Source: Arcanobacterium_A hippocoleae_A (lineage in GTDB: Bacteria; Actinomycetota; Actinomycetes; Actinomycetales; Actinomycetaceae). From it: DNA of 64,000 nucleotides. This document shows, piece by piece, positions 19,607-30,526 of the stretch. The notes under the pieces were generated by a model. The model was not told where the DNA came from. It did no database searches and saw only the letters and a program-made list of their open reading frames with translations. The DNA lies in NCBI GenBank assembly GCA_040360365.1, contig CP136412.1; one strand, written 5' to 3'. The first letter of the stretch is position 1. Every line of letters starts with the position of its first letter. The position numbers and the translations under genes are program-made.

Positions 19607-20405
19607 GAAATTACGCCCTCCTTGCGCAGAGCTGCTACAAGTTCGGCAGCGGCATTATCTGAATCGAATATAATATGTTTCCGCGGTTTCACTTCAGGTT
19701 TTGCGGTGGAAAGCAGTTTTACTTTGGTGATCAGGCTTGAAATTTCTGCAGAAATTCCGAGGTCGGCAAGCGTCAGTTTTGTTACTGGCTTTTTGCGGGC
19801 AGCCATCATGTCTTTCATTCCGATAAGCGGAATCGAAGCTGCGTCAGTAGTAACAGAAATAACGGCTGGACCTGTGAGCCGGAGAATCTGATGGGCATTT
19901 GCGGTTTGGCGCTGAATTTGCATCCCTTGCACGGTGGTCTCCAGCTTATTTACATCGCCAAACGACGGGATTCCGAGATAACCTGCCAGGAGTCCCGGCA
20001 CGGCCTGTCCGCCAATATCGGCAGAAGCGTCGCCGGCAATGATGAGGTCGATATCGCCAATATCGGAAATCGCTTTGGCTAACACACGCGCATATACGTC
20101 GGCAGAAACTTCTTTGAGTGTGTCGTCGGCGATCACGACAAGTGAATCAAGACCGCGTGATGCTGCTGCCTGAGTTGCTTTCGCCGAAGCAGCAGCGGAA
20201 TCGCCGGCGGTCAATCCGATTAGCGTTGTTTTTCGCCGTCTGTGATGTTTTCGTTGATTGAATCTGCGAGAATCCGCGCAGCGTGCATTGCGACCGGATC
20301 GTATTCAGAAATTGTGCGTTTTGCTCCCCAATCAATTACGCCGTCGTCGGAGACGAGAGCGTTTTGCGGATCTGGAGCCCATTTATAGATGACTGCAATT
20401 TTCAT
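19603..20405 (-). CDS. fixA: Electron transfer flavoprotein beta subunit (FixA/EtfB), one frameshift
   Basis: Starts MKIAVIYKWAPDPQNALV with the typical beta-subunit head and SEYDPVAMHAARIL. It is cut by a -1 shift at the ttttt run 20229-20233; adding one base gives EKTTLIGLTAGDSAAASAKA and joins the rest (GLDSLVVIADD, IIAGDASADIGGQAVPGLLA, AMP-type nucleotide loop). Corrected length about 267 residues, normal for the family. First gene of the fixA-fixB pair. Confidence 0.9.
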
Positions 20406-20663
20406 TAAGCAACCTCGGCTGGGTTAGTGGTTTTCGCAGCTGCCGCTCATTTTACACTTGTGTGCTGTTTTTTGGTTCTGCGCTGTCGTTATTATTCGTT
20501 TCTACTCTTTCGCAAATCTATAACTGATTTCAATCTTGCAGCAGAAATTAACAGTGTGATATTTCACTGGGTTCGCGGTTTTTCCAGTGGAGTGCGGCTG
20601 GTTCTTTTCCGGTGCTTCACCGTGCAAATAACATGCCGGCAAATTTCATATTTCGCTGATTCG

Positions 20664-20720
20664 GTGTTTCTGTGAAGTTGGTTAGCGTTTCTGTGAAGTT
20701 GATTAGTATTCCTGTGAATT
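20664..20720. repeat. Three ~20-bp direct repeats
   Basis: Imperfect units of GTTTCTGTGAAGTTGGTTAG in tandem upstream of fixA (which reads the other way). Just before another copy of the dispersed array. Confidence 0.6.
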
Positions 20721-20744
20721 GCCGACGGAAATAGACAGCCGGAA

Positions 20745-20913
20745 CTACGTAAGTGATGGCAAGAACTTAGGGTGAAATTTTCACCGTCGGAAGTGCTTGC
20801 GTTTGCGCTGGTCGCAGGCCTAAAGTTCCGACGGCGCTCCCGTCGTTACACAAAACCATGCATTTCGCCGCCAATTGCGTGAGATTATGCGAACTTTGCC
20901 AGCAGTTACGTTG
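20745..20913 (-). repeat. Dispersed 31-bp array element, short reverse copy
   Basis: One forward unit (TACGTAAGTGATGGC), a reversed core containing GACGGCGCTCCCGTCGTTAC, and inverted units at its right end (GCCGCCAATTGCGTGAG, GCCAGCAGTTACG). Same orientation as the copy at 11473. Confidence 0.85.
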
Positions 20914-21075
20914 GCTGGGTGGAATCATGCTGCGGTATGCGGATAAAACCAGGAAAGTGGCTCATAGCGGAGAATTGGCGGAATCTAATCCTGCAGAAAT
21001 GAAATCAGCACACTAACTTTACAAAAATCTGTTCGCCGGCAAGCAATCGATGTTCCAAAAGAAAAACAACATCAA

Positions 21076-21350
<275 letters not shown>

Positions 21351-21659
21351 AGTTGTTCTTTCAGTATTTTCCAGCTCATTTTCCAAATCAGCAGATTTTC
21401 CGTTGTTTTCCGCAAGTTGAAATTCGAAAATACTTGAAACAACCCTTATATCTTAACCCGTTTCGCCGTAACTGGAAAATCGGTACGAAAAACAATTTGT
21501 GAGAATCTCATCAATCACAGAAAATTTCCGTGAAATAAATGTGAAATAAACATGAAATAAACACGGGAATACATTCATTATTCCCAGTAAATACTAGTGA
21601 TTACTGGGAAACCTGCGAACGGATAGCGGCACGGAATTTTGCGGTGCATTACACTTAAT

Positions 21660-23132
21660 TCAAATCCGAATAATATCGATTTGAATTGCCTCTGGCGGGC
21701 AGAATGTGCGGATTTGCGCGAAAGGAGAAGTGCCTATTCCGGCAGATATCTGCACAAGCATTTTTCCCCGTCGGAAGAAAAATCGTGTGACCTGTTATGG
21801 GATTCCGCAGCTCTATTGTTATTTTCCCGGAAGCTATTTTCCTCGCGCCAATTTTCCTGACACCAGCCAACAATAGCTCCGTTGTGCTGCAGCGGAAGAT
21901 TTTTGCACGAAGTTTTTTATCTTCACCAGTGTAGAGCGGCCAAGAAAACAGACCCGATGCATGGCTTGTTGGAATATCGCAATTCGTAACAAGCGCGCGA
22001 TGTCCCGGAAGACACACTTGCCCGCCGTGTGTGTGCCCGGCGAAAACGATCTGACATCCGGCATTTTGCATCCAGTCGAGTACATCCTTGTAGGGGGCAT
22101 GCGTAAGTCCAATCCGCACTCTTTGCCGTGCGGTATTTTTGATTTTTGCGGTTTGCGTTATTGGCTTGGCGAATCCGGCGGAATTGGCAGAATTGGCGGA
22201 TCCGGCAGGTGCAGTAAATCCGGCGGAATTGGCAGATCCAGCAGATCCAGCAGATCTAGCAGGTTCTGCAAAACCAGCAGGTTCAGCAGATTCAGCGGCT
22301 GCATTTGAAACACCGGTTTCGTCGAGATGCTGCTGTGAAATATCTGCAGAACTTTTCGGAAAGTCAAGACGCGGATATTTTGCAAGCCCGATATGCGGAT
22401 CATCCACTCCCGCAAATTCAAGATCCCAATCACCGACGGAAATACTCCCGGCTGCATTATTTAAGTTCAGGAAACCGAGATTGTCTAAACCGGCAATAAG
22501 CCGATCGGTTTCAAGGCGCCGAACCGGTTTCGCTTTCGAAAGGTTTGAATTCTTGAAAAGGTAGCTAAATGGATTCTTTGGACGCGGAGCATGATAATCA
22601 TTTGAACCAAAGACATATACGCCAGGTATTCCGCGAAAAGATTCAAGTGCTGCAAGAAGGTGCGTGATTGCGCCGTTTTCGCTGATTAAATCACCGGTAA
22701 GCACTATCAGGTCCGGATTTTGTGCAGCGAGGGAGTGCAGGAAATGTTTGCGCCGAATTTGCGTCCGCAGCATGTGCGTGTCGGAAATATGCAGGATCCT
22801 GAGAGATGCGAATTTTTCCGCAGCTTTGGCTTTTTCGCCGTCTTTTTCTGTCGCATCTTTTCCGTCGGATCTGAATCTGCAGCATGGATTGGGAGAATCC
22901 CGTCGACGGAATCGGATTTATCGGATTCGGATTTCCCGTCGTTAGAAAGATGCGGCGGTAAATCTTGCAGTATTTCGGCATTCTGCAGATTTTGCTGAAG
23001 TATGCTCGTACCATCTGGGAGCAGAATCGCACGGCGGCGGAGCTTGTAGGCGTGCGCTTGGATAAGTCCGGCAGTGAGAAAGGCGGCTCCGCAAGCGAAT
23101 GGGCTGAGCCACGCGACGGTCTTCCAATTCAT
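21660..23132 (-). CDS. Calcineurin-like metallophosphoesterase, membrane-anchored (frameshifted)
   Basis: N-terminal helix (TVAWLSPFACGAAFLTAGLI), then the metallophosphoesterase motifs in order: HISDTH, LTGDLIS, GSNDYHAP, LTHAPY, FAGHTHGG. Shifts: one missing base at the tttt run 22858-22861 (restores EKDGEKAKAAEKFASLRILH), and at least one between about 21775 and 21860, after which the C-terminus reads LVQISAGIGTSPFAQ to a stop at 21660, as in relatives. Between the fourth and fifth metal-binding motifs lies a low-complexity insert of about 45 residues (AGSANSAGF-type repeats). The neighbour PBP is the usual genomic partner in Actinobacteria, suggesting an envelope role. Substrate unknown. 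Confidence 0.82.
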
Positions 23133-23529
23133 ATTTCAAATCCTTCAGAATATTTTGCAGAACGTTCCGCAAAATATTTCATTTCGTTTATTTTTCTAAG
23201 CTTGTTTGTACTGATAGGTAGTTATAAGTGGTTATTCGTATTTTTGTGTGCAGACTTGTGCGGTATTTATTTGTTTATTTATTTGTTTATTTTGTTTTGT
23301 GAAAATAAATATGACTGATTTTTTGGGCGGTAAGTTTGAGTATTTATCAACACGCACTTCATCGGTGCGCGATCTCTATCTTGGTAGTATCGTGAGTATT
23401 TGCTGCTGGTTGCGGATGCCGCCGCTGTTCTATCGCGAATACCGGTACCGGGTCCGAACATTAATACTGGTACCGAATTCCGGCATCAGTACCAGTACCG
23501 AATCCGAATATTATTACCGGGTCTGAATA
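23133..23529. other. Spacer with imperfect ACCGG/CCGAAT repeats
   Basis: No gene recognised. Positions 23440-23528 consist of alternating GGTACCG/CCGAATATTA blocks that can pair with one another, perhaps acting as terminator of the PBP gene that stops at 23530. The rest is AT-rich. Confidence 0.5.
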
Positions 23530-25965
23530 TCAGTGTTGCGGGGCTGGGCCGGCAGAGATATTCAGCGTGATTGTACTTCCGGGAGCAATAGGGCTTCCAG
23601 CTGCTGGAGTTGTTGAAACGACGGTATTCTTCGGCTGGTTCGACCAGACACCGGCAGGCGCTACAACATATCCCTGAGCGCGCAGAGCGCGGGCAGCAGC
23701 ATTCATTTCCATTCCGGCAACATTTGGAACTTTTTGACCGGCATGTTCCTGATTTTCACGTTCCTGTTCGCGTTTGAGTTCTTCTTCGCGCTGCTTTTCT
23801 TCTTCGGTTTGCATTTGCAAAGAAATTCTGCCGCGCGGCGAATTAAACTGCCGCACTTCTTTACCGGCGAGAGCCTGTGAAGCGAACTTCCCGAAAATTT
23901 TTGCCGGAATCCCCAGACCGTAAACTTCGCGGTAGAAACGGCCGTTGATGTTAATATTTAACATCGGTTTTATCCCGTTCATGTGTCCAAGCCAGACGGC
24001 GCTTGCAAGCCCCGGAGTGTATCCGATATACCAAGCGTCGGCAGCCTCGTTGGTTGTACCGGTCTTACCTGCTGACGGGTGGCCGGAAATTAGCCCGTTT
24101 CTTGCTTCTTGCCGCGGAACTTGCTGCAGTACTTGATTCGCTAAACGTGCAACATTTTCCGGCAGTATCTGCTCGCAATTCGGTTCTTGTTTCGCAAGCG
24201 ATTTTCCGTCGCGGGCGCGAATTTCAGTGTACGTGATCGGAGTGCACTTCTTACCGTCGGCGGCAAATGAGGCGGCAGCTGTTGCCATTGAAATCGGTGT
24301 GACGGTAGTGGTTCCGATAATAGTTGCCGGATTAGGCAGAATCGGGAGCGGTTTGCCGAGTTTTGCATTCAAAGATTTATATTTTTCGACGCTTTTCTTA
24401 TCGGTAATATTGCCTTGTTCTGCTCCCATGTCCGTCGCAAGTTTGACTACATTGCAGATACCGACTTTTGAAGCCATTTCAAGGTATCCCACGTTGTAGG
24501 AATTAATTGTGGTAGTGGTAACTGTCTGTGTGCCTGGTGTTACGCCGCCAGAGTTTTGCGGACGGTATTTCCCTACGAAGCGCATATCTGGGGCGCAGGG
24601 AACAGGGAAGTCTTTACCGGTAAAGTCGCGCGGATTATTGTTTACTAAATCGTTCGGACTGCGTCCTGAGCGAAGCCATTCACCCAAAGTGAAAATCTTA
24701 AAAGTAGATCCTGCCTGGTATCCGCCGCCGCCGCCGCGCAGCTTTCCGACGTTTGCGTTGACTTGGGTTGCATCCGGATCTTTTTCAGTTGGTTTGCCGA
24801 AATTTGTATTCTGTACCATGGCAAGCACTTTTCCAGTGTTCGGTTCGACTGAAACTGAAGCAGCATCAACATTCGACGGGTCAGCAATTGGGACTTCGGA
24901 AATGAGTGCCTCATATGCTGCGTTTTGGGTCTTTAAATCAAGTGTTGTGGTGATTGTGAGCCCGCCGCGGTAAAGCTGCTTAACACGATCGGCGCGGCTC
25001 TTTCCCCAAGAATCTGAGTTGAGGATATCGGTAATTACTGTTTCGCAGAAGTATGCGGCATTTCCGGCCATTTCACAGCCATTTTTTGCCGGAGAAACGT
25101 GCAGCATGTCGGCGATGTTTACTTTTACTGCTGCATCGTATTCTTCTTTGGTGATGTATCCGAGCTGGTGCATTTTACCGAGCACTACATCGCGCCGCTT
25201 CTGAGTTTCTTCCGGATTTTCCAGCGGATTCCAGCGGTTTGGAGCTTGAGTGTTTCCGGCAATCATTGCAGCTTCCGGAATCGTGACGTCTTTTGCTGAT
25301 TTTGAAAAGAAAAAGCGGGAAGCAGCCTCAACACCCCACTGTGACGGACCGAACTGTGCAATGTTTAAATACGAGGTAAGGATTTCATCTTTGGTCATCT
25401 GCTTTTCAATTGCTAACGCATAGCGGGCTTCGTTCAGTTTGCGGCTCACAGATGTTTCAGTTGCGGCATTGATTTGATTCTCATCTTCAGCAAAACGCCC
25501 TTCTTCGATGAGCGAGTTTTTCACATACTGTTGGGTGATTGTGGACCCGCCGGCGAGCCGTCCGCCAGTCAAGTTGTTGAAAGCTGCGCCGATAATTCCT
25601 TTTGCGTCAATACCTGCGTGTTCGAAAAAGCGTTCATCTTCGATGGCGACGGCTGCATGCTTTAGATGGTCCGAGATTTGGTCGGAAGCGACGACAATCC
25701 GGTTTTCAGCATAGAAAGTGGCAAGCAAGGTGCCGTCGGCGGCAAGAATCGACGATTTCTCTGATGGGTGAGTGAAATCGATTGACGTTGGGAGATCGTC
25801 GAAAAGCTTCATCGTGGCGTTGCTTGCGGTTCCGACGCTTGCGGCAACTGGGAGAATCGCTGTCGCAAGAGCAAGACCGCCGGCCAGTGAAAGGGCGATG
25901 AATGCCATCACTGCTGTGGCGGCGCGCGATGCAGTAATCTTTTCGGAAGTTTTAACGCTATGCAT
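23530..25965 (-). CDS. ponA: Class A penicillin-binding protein with PASTA domain
   Basis: 811 residues, intact. Membrane anchor at residues about 18-42; glycosyltransferase domain (AIEDERFFEHAGID with catalytic Glu, then GGSTITQQYVKN, then RKLNEARYALAIE); transpeptidase domain with the active Ser in AGSTFKIF (about residue 418), an SYN-type box (NSYNVGYLEMA) and KTGTTNEAADAWY (about residue 635). A Glu/Arg-rich linker and one PASTA repeat (KVPNVAGMEMNAAARALRAQ...) end the protein. It polymerises and crosslinks peptidoglycan outside the membrane; PASTA may bind muropeptides. The metallophosphoesterase is the next gene downstream on the same strand. Confidence 0.95.
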   Translation of the reverse strand: MHSVKTSEKITASRAATAVMAFIALSLAGGLALATAILPVAASVGTASNATMKLFDDLPTSIDFTHPSEKSSILAADGTLLATFYAENRIVVASDQISDHLKHAAVAIEDERFFEHAGIDAKGIIGAAFNNLTGGRLAGGSTITQQYVKNSLIEEGRFAEDENQINAATETSVSRKLNEARYALAIEKQMTKDEILTSYLNIAQFGPSQWGVEAASRFFFSKSAKDVTIPEAAMIAGNTQAPNRWNPLENPEETQKRRDVVLGKMHQLGYITKEEYDAAVKVNIADMLHVSPAKNGCEMAGNAAYFCETVITDILNSDSWGKSRADRVKQLYRGGLTITTTLDLKTQNAAYEALISEVPIADPSNVDAASVSVEPNTGKVLAMVQNTNFGKPTEKDPDATQVNANVGKLRGGGGGYQAGSTFKIFTLGEWLRSGRSPNDLVNNNPRDFTGKDFPVPCAPDMRFVGKYRPQNSGGVTPGTQTVTTTTINSYNVGYLEMASKVGICNVVKLATDMGAEQGNITDKKSVEKYKSLNAKLGKPLPILPNPATIIGTTTVTPISMATAAASFAADGKKCTPITYTEIRARDGKSLAKQEPNCEQILPENVARLANQVLQQVPRQEARNGLISGHPSAGKTGTTNEAADAWYIGYTPGLASAVWLGHMNGIKPMLNININGRFYREVYGLGIPAKIFGKFASQALAGKEVRQFNSPRGRISLQMQTEEEKQREEELKREQERENQEHAGQKVPNVAGMEMNAAARALRAQGYVVAPAGVWSNQPKNTVVSTTPAAGSPIAPGSTITLNISAGPAPQH

Positions 25966-26220
25966 ACTAGCTAGGATACTTGTTTTCTCGTTCGGATACT
26001 TGGTTTGCTGGAGATTTCCCTCTGAGATGAGTCGAACTTTTTATTTCGGCGCGTTTTTGGTGTGTTTGGCGTGTGATTTTGGTGTGTTCAGCGCGTGAGT
26101 AATGTGCGGATTGGTGTGTGTTTGGCGTGTGGGTGATGTGTGTTCAGTGCGTGCTTCTAGGGGTGTGGCTGGGTTGTTCGGGCTGTAAGAGTATGCCAAG
26201 CAGTAGTAGAACGAACAGAA

Positions 26221-26755
26221 ATTACGTAACTAGTGGCAGAATGCTTACGGACATTACGTAAGTGGTGGCAAAGTGCTTATAAGTTCACGTAACTAGTAGC
26301 GGAATTAGTTTTGCCGGCTCTTCATATTTTTCTTTGTGTTGGTGAAATGAAGCTGGTGGTTGTTTGGGTGGAAAGCGGTGTTTTTGCATAGATCAAGCCT
26401 GACCGCTGTGCAAAAACACCGCTTGGAACCGGCCAAACTGAACCCAAGCAAAAAGGTGCTGCACATTTTTGTTTATGCCGTGGGTATTGGCTGACGTAAC
26501 TGGCAGTAAATTGCCTACGAGTACACGTAACTGGTGGCATAATCCGTATTTTTAAACGTAACTGGTGGCGAAATGGGTGGTTTTGTTTTCCGACGGGAGT
26601 GCCGTCGTTCCTTTAGGCCTGTGACCAGCGCAAATATAATCATTTCCGCTGGTGAAAACCACAGCCCGAGTTCTTGCCACCACTTACGTAACTTTTTCAC
26701 TTCCCGCCACCGGGTGCATAAATTTTCCTGCTTCTTGCCGTCGGTTGCGTGATGA
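26221..26755 (+). repeat. Composite dispersed element: arrays, type-II hairpin and type-I core
   Basis: Forward units with ACGTAA at 26224, 26256 and 26287 (spacing 32, 31), then a type-II core holding the long hairpin at 26373, more forward units (26490-26570), a type-I core (CGACGGGAGTGCCGTCG and following), and inverted units (GCCACCACTTACGTAAC, GCCACCGGGTGCATAA, GCCGTCGGTTGCGTGA). Lies between the PBP promoter region and whiB; no gene in 25966-27201. Confidence 0.9.
26373..26424. repeat. Type-II core hairpin, copy 1
   Basis: Perfect 16-bp arms AAGCGGTGTTTTTGCA and TGCAAAAACACCGCTT around a 20-nt loop. Outside it GTTTGG and CCAAAC can pair as well. Confidence 0.9.
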
Positions 26756-27201
26756 AACTAAGTTTGTGCCATCGGTTGGACCATCGGTTTTACGGTTAGA
26801 TCGTGCAGGTACAGGTATAGGTGCGGTTGGATTGTGCGGGTACGGGTGCGGTGATTGTATTGGAAAGTAAAGTGCGGTGTTGGTTTCTGCGGCGGTGTTG
26901 AACTGCGCAGGAGTGTGAATGACGTATTGAGCTGCTGGATTGTTGAGCTATTAGCTGCTGAACTGCTGCGTCGCTGAGTTTTGCGTTGCTGGCGGGGATT
27001 ATTTTCCGGGTCAATGTGCATTTTCGAAAAATAATTTGTAGCATAGAACACAGGAGCTCTGCTGTTCGGGTTGGGCTTCCATTTCACCTTACAGTCACAT
27101 GTAATCTGGGTATGTTCTTTTGTGAACACTTTTGCAGTACTTTACTTTGGCACTGCCGCGGATTACATCCAGTGTGAGTTGCGAAAGAGGAGAGTTCAAC
27201 A

Positions 27202-27528
27202 ATGACGTTGATTTACCAGGATCAGACTTGGGCAGCGCGTGCCGCATGTGCAGCAGTTGACCCTGATGCTTTGTTTGTGCGCGGATCTGCGCAGCGGCAG
27301 GCCCGGCAGGTGTGCGTGTCGTGCCCGGTGCGTATCGAATGCTTGGCGGATGCGTTAGATTCGAAGATGACTTTTGGTATTTGGGGCGGGCTGACTGAAC
27401 GTGAGCGGCGTGCGATTCTCCGGCGTTATCCCAATGAGGATCGTTGGTATGAGCGCTTAACGACTTCAGACGAGGCGTTCGCTGTGGCGTTGCGGGCCGG
27501 AGGAGTTCCGCGGATTCCTAATCGTTAA
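27202..27528 (+). CDS. WhiB-family iron-sulfur regulator
   Basis: 108 residues. Four conserved cysteines in the pattern C16...C38-x2-C41-x5-C47 (AACAAVDPD; VCVSCPVRIEC), then the family turn GIWGGLTERERRAILRR that contacts sigma factor/DNA, and a short variable tail. WhiB proteins are 4Fe-4S redox-sensing transcription factors specific to Actinobacteria. Position upstream of DUF4177 and RidA, and next to the class A PBP and metallophosphoesterase, parallels the mycobacterial whiB4 locus. GAAAGAGGAGAG precedes the ATG. Confidence 0.93.
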   Translation: MTLIYQDQTWAARAACAAVDPDALFVRGSAQRQARQVCVSCPVRIECLADALDSKMTFGIWGGLTERERRAILRRYPNEDRWYERLTTSDEAFAVALRAGGVPRIPNR

Positions 27529-27759
27529 ATATTTACCTCTGGGCAGGTTTAGTTTGCTCGGTGAGTTGTGTTGTTTTCGGGTGAAATGTTGTCTCGGCAT
27601 TGTGATGTCGGTGAGTTCTCGCCGCAGCTTACTTGAAGCTGAGTTTTTATGGGCTTAGGAAGCAAAGATTTTTGCGGCTGCGGAAAGTCGGGATTATTTC
27701 GCTGAATGGCTTGCCTGTATATCTTGCAATTCTTTATCGGTTCAGCTTAGCCTTGGCAT

Positions 27760-27915
27760 ATGAAAACATGGGAATATGTAACAGTGCCGCTATTAATTCA
27801 TAATACGAAAGCAATTCTTGATAATTGGGGTGGCGACGGCTGGGAGCTGGTGGCAGTAATCCCTGGACCCGACGGCACGAATCCGGTTGCCTATCTGAAG
27901 CGCGAAAAGCAGTAA
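27760..27915 (+). CDS. DUF4177-type small protein
   Basis: 51 residues beginning MKTWEYVTVPLLIHNTKAIL, then NWGGDGWELVAVIPGPDG and a YLKREKQ end. The WEY...D-x-WGxxGWELV pattern is characteristic of this tiny family, commonly encoded between whiB and ridA in Actinobacteria. Function unknown. No Shine-Dalgarno sequence; TAGCCT lies 6 nt before the ATG, compatible with a leaderless transcript. Confidence 0.85.
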   Translation: MKTWEYVTVPLLIHNTKAILDNWGGDGWELVAVIPGPDGTNPVAYLKREKQ

Positions 27916-28679
27916 TAGTGAAGTAATAGTGAAGCGGGCCGCAATAATAAAGCAATAATACAGAAATAAGTGTAGATATCCCGCAAGAAAGAATGCCGAG
28001 AATGCGGCGGATGTCTGGCGGAGCGGGAATGTTTGTAAATTGCGGTAAAAAGTTATTGCGGATAATTAAGTTAATGCGTTACCAGAGAGATTAAAGCGGA
28101 TAAAAACGTGCCTAGACTGGTGAAACCGCAAACTTATATCCGTTTGCTGGGTTTTGCTTTGTGCTGTACGCCCGATGTTTGGGGTGCCTTGGCAGAGTTG
28201 CAGGCCGCAGTGATTTTGGCTTGGCTGAGATGTCCGCATGTCATTCTGTGTGTGATACATCCGCCGTATTTGTGAGAATATCTCTCATATTTGTATTTTA
28301 TTGTTATTCGTGAACATTTATTGGGTCAAGGCGGGCAGGTGTGTGAATTTTTCCGGCTCGGTGTTGTTCATCTTGCTGTTTCCATCTTGGCGTTTCCATC
28401 TTGACGTTTTGCGATTGAAGTTTCATAGATTGGCGTTTCGTGGGTTGGCGTTAGCTTTTTTGAGAAATGCCGGATGTGCTGGACGTCTTGAAAGTGCTGA
28501 ATGTACTAAATGTGTGAAATATACTGAATATCTTGCCTGCTTCTTGTAGGCTGATTTTGATTATGCGGGTCGATTTGGATTAGCTGCGTTAGATTGGATT
28601 ATTCCAGGTTGCAGCAAATCGCGAAATATAAGGCAATAATGCAGAATGTATGAAAAAGTTGAGTGACGGGAAATATAAC
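27916..28679. other. Non-coding spacer
   Basis: 764 bases without a convincing gene on either strand. Contains short TTGGCGTTT/TTGACGTTT repeats at 28385-28450. No terminator or RNA recognised. Confidence 0.5.
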
Positions 28680-29143
28680 ATGAAACCAAGTGAACGCCTG
28701 GCTGAATTGGGAATCAAACTTCCGCAGGTGGCTGCGCCGTTAGCAGCATATGTTCCTGCACAGCGAATTGGCGACGAAGTGCGTACTTCGGGGCAGCTCC
28801 CGACTATCTCCGGAGAACTGACGGTTAAAGGAAAAGTTGGCGGGGAGGTTTCCCTGGAAACTGCGAAAGAGCTTGCCCGTATCGCGGTGCTGAATGCGCT
28901 CGCGGCTGCAGCTTCGGCAGCTGGCGGTATTGATCGGATTATAAAAATTTCGCATATTACCGGTTTCGTTTCTTCGACGCCAGACTTTTTGGTCAGCCGA
29001 TTGTGCTTAACGGCGCGTCTGAGCTGCTGCAAGAGATTTTCGGTGATGCTGGCAAGCATACGCGTTCTGCCGTCGGGGTGAGTGTTTTGCCGATTGATTC
29101 ACCGCTTGAAATCGAGCTTACCTGTATTGCGGCTTCGATTTAG
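28680..29143 (+). CDS. RidA-family protein (one frameshift)
   Basis: About 154 residues after adding one base to the ttttt run 28986-28990. The first part reads LGIKLPQVAAPLAAYVPAQR, then VRTSGQLPTISGEL and a VSLETAKELARIAVLNAL helix. The restored end reads FGQPIVLNGASELLQEIFGD and HTRSAVGVSVLPIDSPLEIE. The R-S-A-V-G-V block with the arginine that binds the substrate carboxylate is therefore present only after repair. RidA-type proteins hydrolyse reactive enamines/imines. This long form is the actinobacterial subgroup found beside DUF4177. ATG 28680 chosen; ATG 28650 is an in-frame alternative. Confidence 0.87.
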
Positions 29144-29238
29144 TGCTTAAATTTGGTTTGTTTTTAAATTTCGTATTTGTATCGATTGGTTTTGTGCTAA
29201 TTAGTTTAACGCGCTGCATGATATGTTTCCCTGCAATG

Positions 29239-29500
29239 TTACGCGTAACTGGCGGCAAAGTTCCCGCATTCTCACGTAAGTGGCGGCAAAATGCCCTGTA
29301 TGGTTACGTAAGTGGCGGCGAAATGTACGGTTTTGTGTAACGACGGGAGTGCCGTCGTTATTGCGAGCCTGTGACCAGCGGAAACGCAAGCGCTTTCGAC
29401 GGCAATAATCCCAGCCTGAGTTCTTGCCACCACTTGCGTAACGAAACTGACTTCCCGCCGCCAGTTACGTAAATTTTCCGACTTCCCGCCGTCACATACG
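29239..29500 (+). repeat. Dispersed 31-bp array element with type-I core
   Basis: Forward units with CGTAA at 29244, 29275 and 29307; core 29335-29425 (AACGACGG...CCGTCGTT, then CAAGCGCTTTCGACGGC); inverted units at 29437, 29468 and 29499 (spacing 31, 31). The cleanest complete copy. Confidence 0.93.
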
Positions 29501-29626
29501 CAGTGTAAACGTGGCAGTGCTGTCGGTTAGGCAGTGAAGTTAGTTCTCCTGCCAAGATACAGATAAATTTTCGTTATCTGGCGTGAAAACTACCAAAAAC
29601 ACGTTTCCTAAGCTAGATTAAGAAGA

Positions 29627-30207
29627 GTGAATAACTACAACGATAGCGCTAGACGTGCGTATCAACGCAGATTGACGCAGCGTCAGATTGTCCTTTTCGG
29701 CACGATTGGGTTAGTGCTTGCTGTATTGCTGCTAATTAACACGCTTTTTGGACTGGTATTTTACCGTTTCCGTTCCGTAAGGATTTTGCGACGGACAAAG
29801 TTCCGGAGACAGTCTCGGTTTGTCCGCTTGCAAATGCGCAGCCGGTGGAAGTCGCGAAGATTAAGGCACGTGTGTTTAATGCCAGCAAACGTTCGGGACT
29901 CGCGCAGGAAGTTAACCAAAAACTCGGAGATCAAGGTGTGCAGGTGGGAAATCCCGCTAACTGGGAATCTTCAGAAGTTATTTCTGATCCGGTGCGTCTG
30001 CTGACGACAAAGGATTCGATTAACGCTGCTTACACCTTGCGTGCTTTCTTTCCGGATGCGGCGGTTGTGATTGACGAAAATGCGCAGTCCGGTACTATCG
30101 ACGTGGTGATTGGGAAAGGCTGGAAAGAAATGCAGGAAATTCCTGCAGAGAATGATTATCGGAAAGCGATGGAGGCGATTGCGGGTTGCGTGCCTGCTTC
30201 GTCCTAA
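29627..30207 (+). CDS. LytR C-terminal domain membrane protein (one frameshift)
   Basis: GTG start at 29627 after AAGAAGAG. Short basic head, one membrane helix (IVLFGTIGLVLAVLLLINTL), then after adding one base to the tttt run 29759-29762 a linker and a LytR_C domain: KARVFNASKRSGLAQEVNQK, LGDQGVQVGN, AAYTLRAFFPDAAVVID. About 194 residues. In actinobacteria such VanJ/CEI-like proteins sit in the membrane with the domain outside and are thought to act in cell envelope upkeep. Exact role unknown. Confidence 0.8.
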
Positions 30208-30255
30208 GTCACGGCTCGCCTGCGGTTTGTGTTTTAACGTATTCTATTTGCTGGA

Positions 30256-30367
30256 AATCTACTCGAAAATTTTCGAGTAGATTTTCGAGTAGGTTTGAAA
30301 ACCGCTTATTTCCAAGGAAAACTCCAGGTGCTACTCGAAAAAACTTTTCGAGTAGCTTTTCGAGTAC
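30256..30367. repeat. Palindrome cluster, downstream copy (flanks COG2865 gene)
   Basis: Perfect 22-bp palindrome with 11-bp half-site CTACTCGAAAA at 30259-30280, an extra half-site, a spacer (TTTGAAAACCGC, TTTCCAAGGAAAACTCC), then a second near-palindrome with the same half-sites and a 3-nt centre, and another half-site. Almost identical in sequence and direction to the cluster at 31965-32081. Confidence 0.92.
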
Positions 30368-30526
30368 GTGAGATTCTTTCATGATACGCGCCTAAGCGTG
30401 CAGCGATTAGGCGTGCAGTGATGAGGAGAAATAAGTAATTAAGTATCGCCTAGTTTTGCTGTGAGTGCCGAGAGTACTGATTAAAGCACAAAAAGTTTTC
30501 TTGAAATCTATGGCGGGCTGCGTGTT

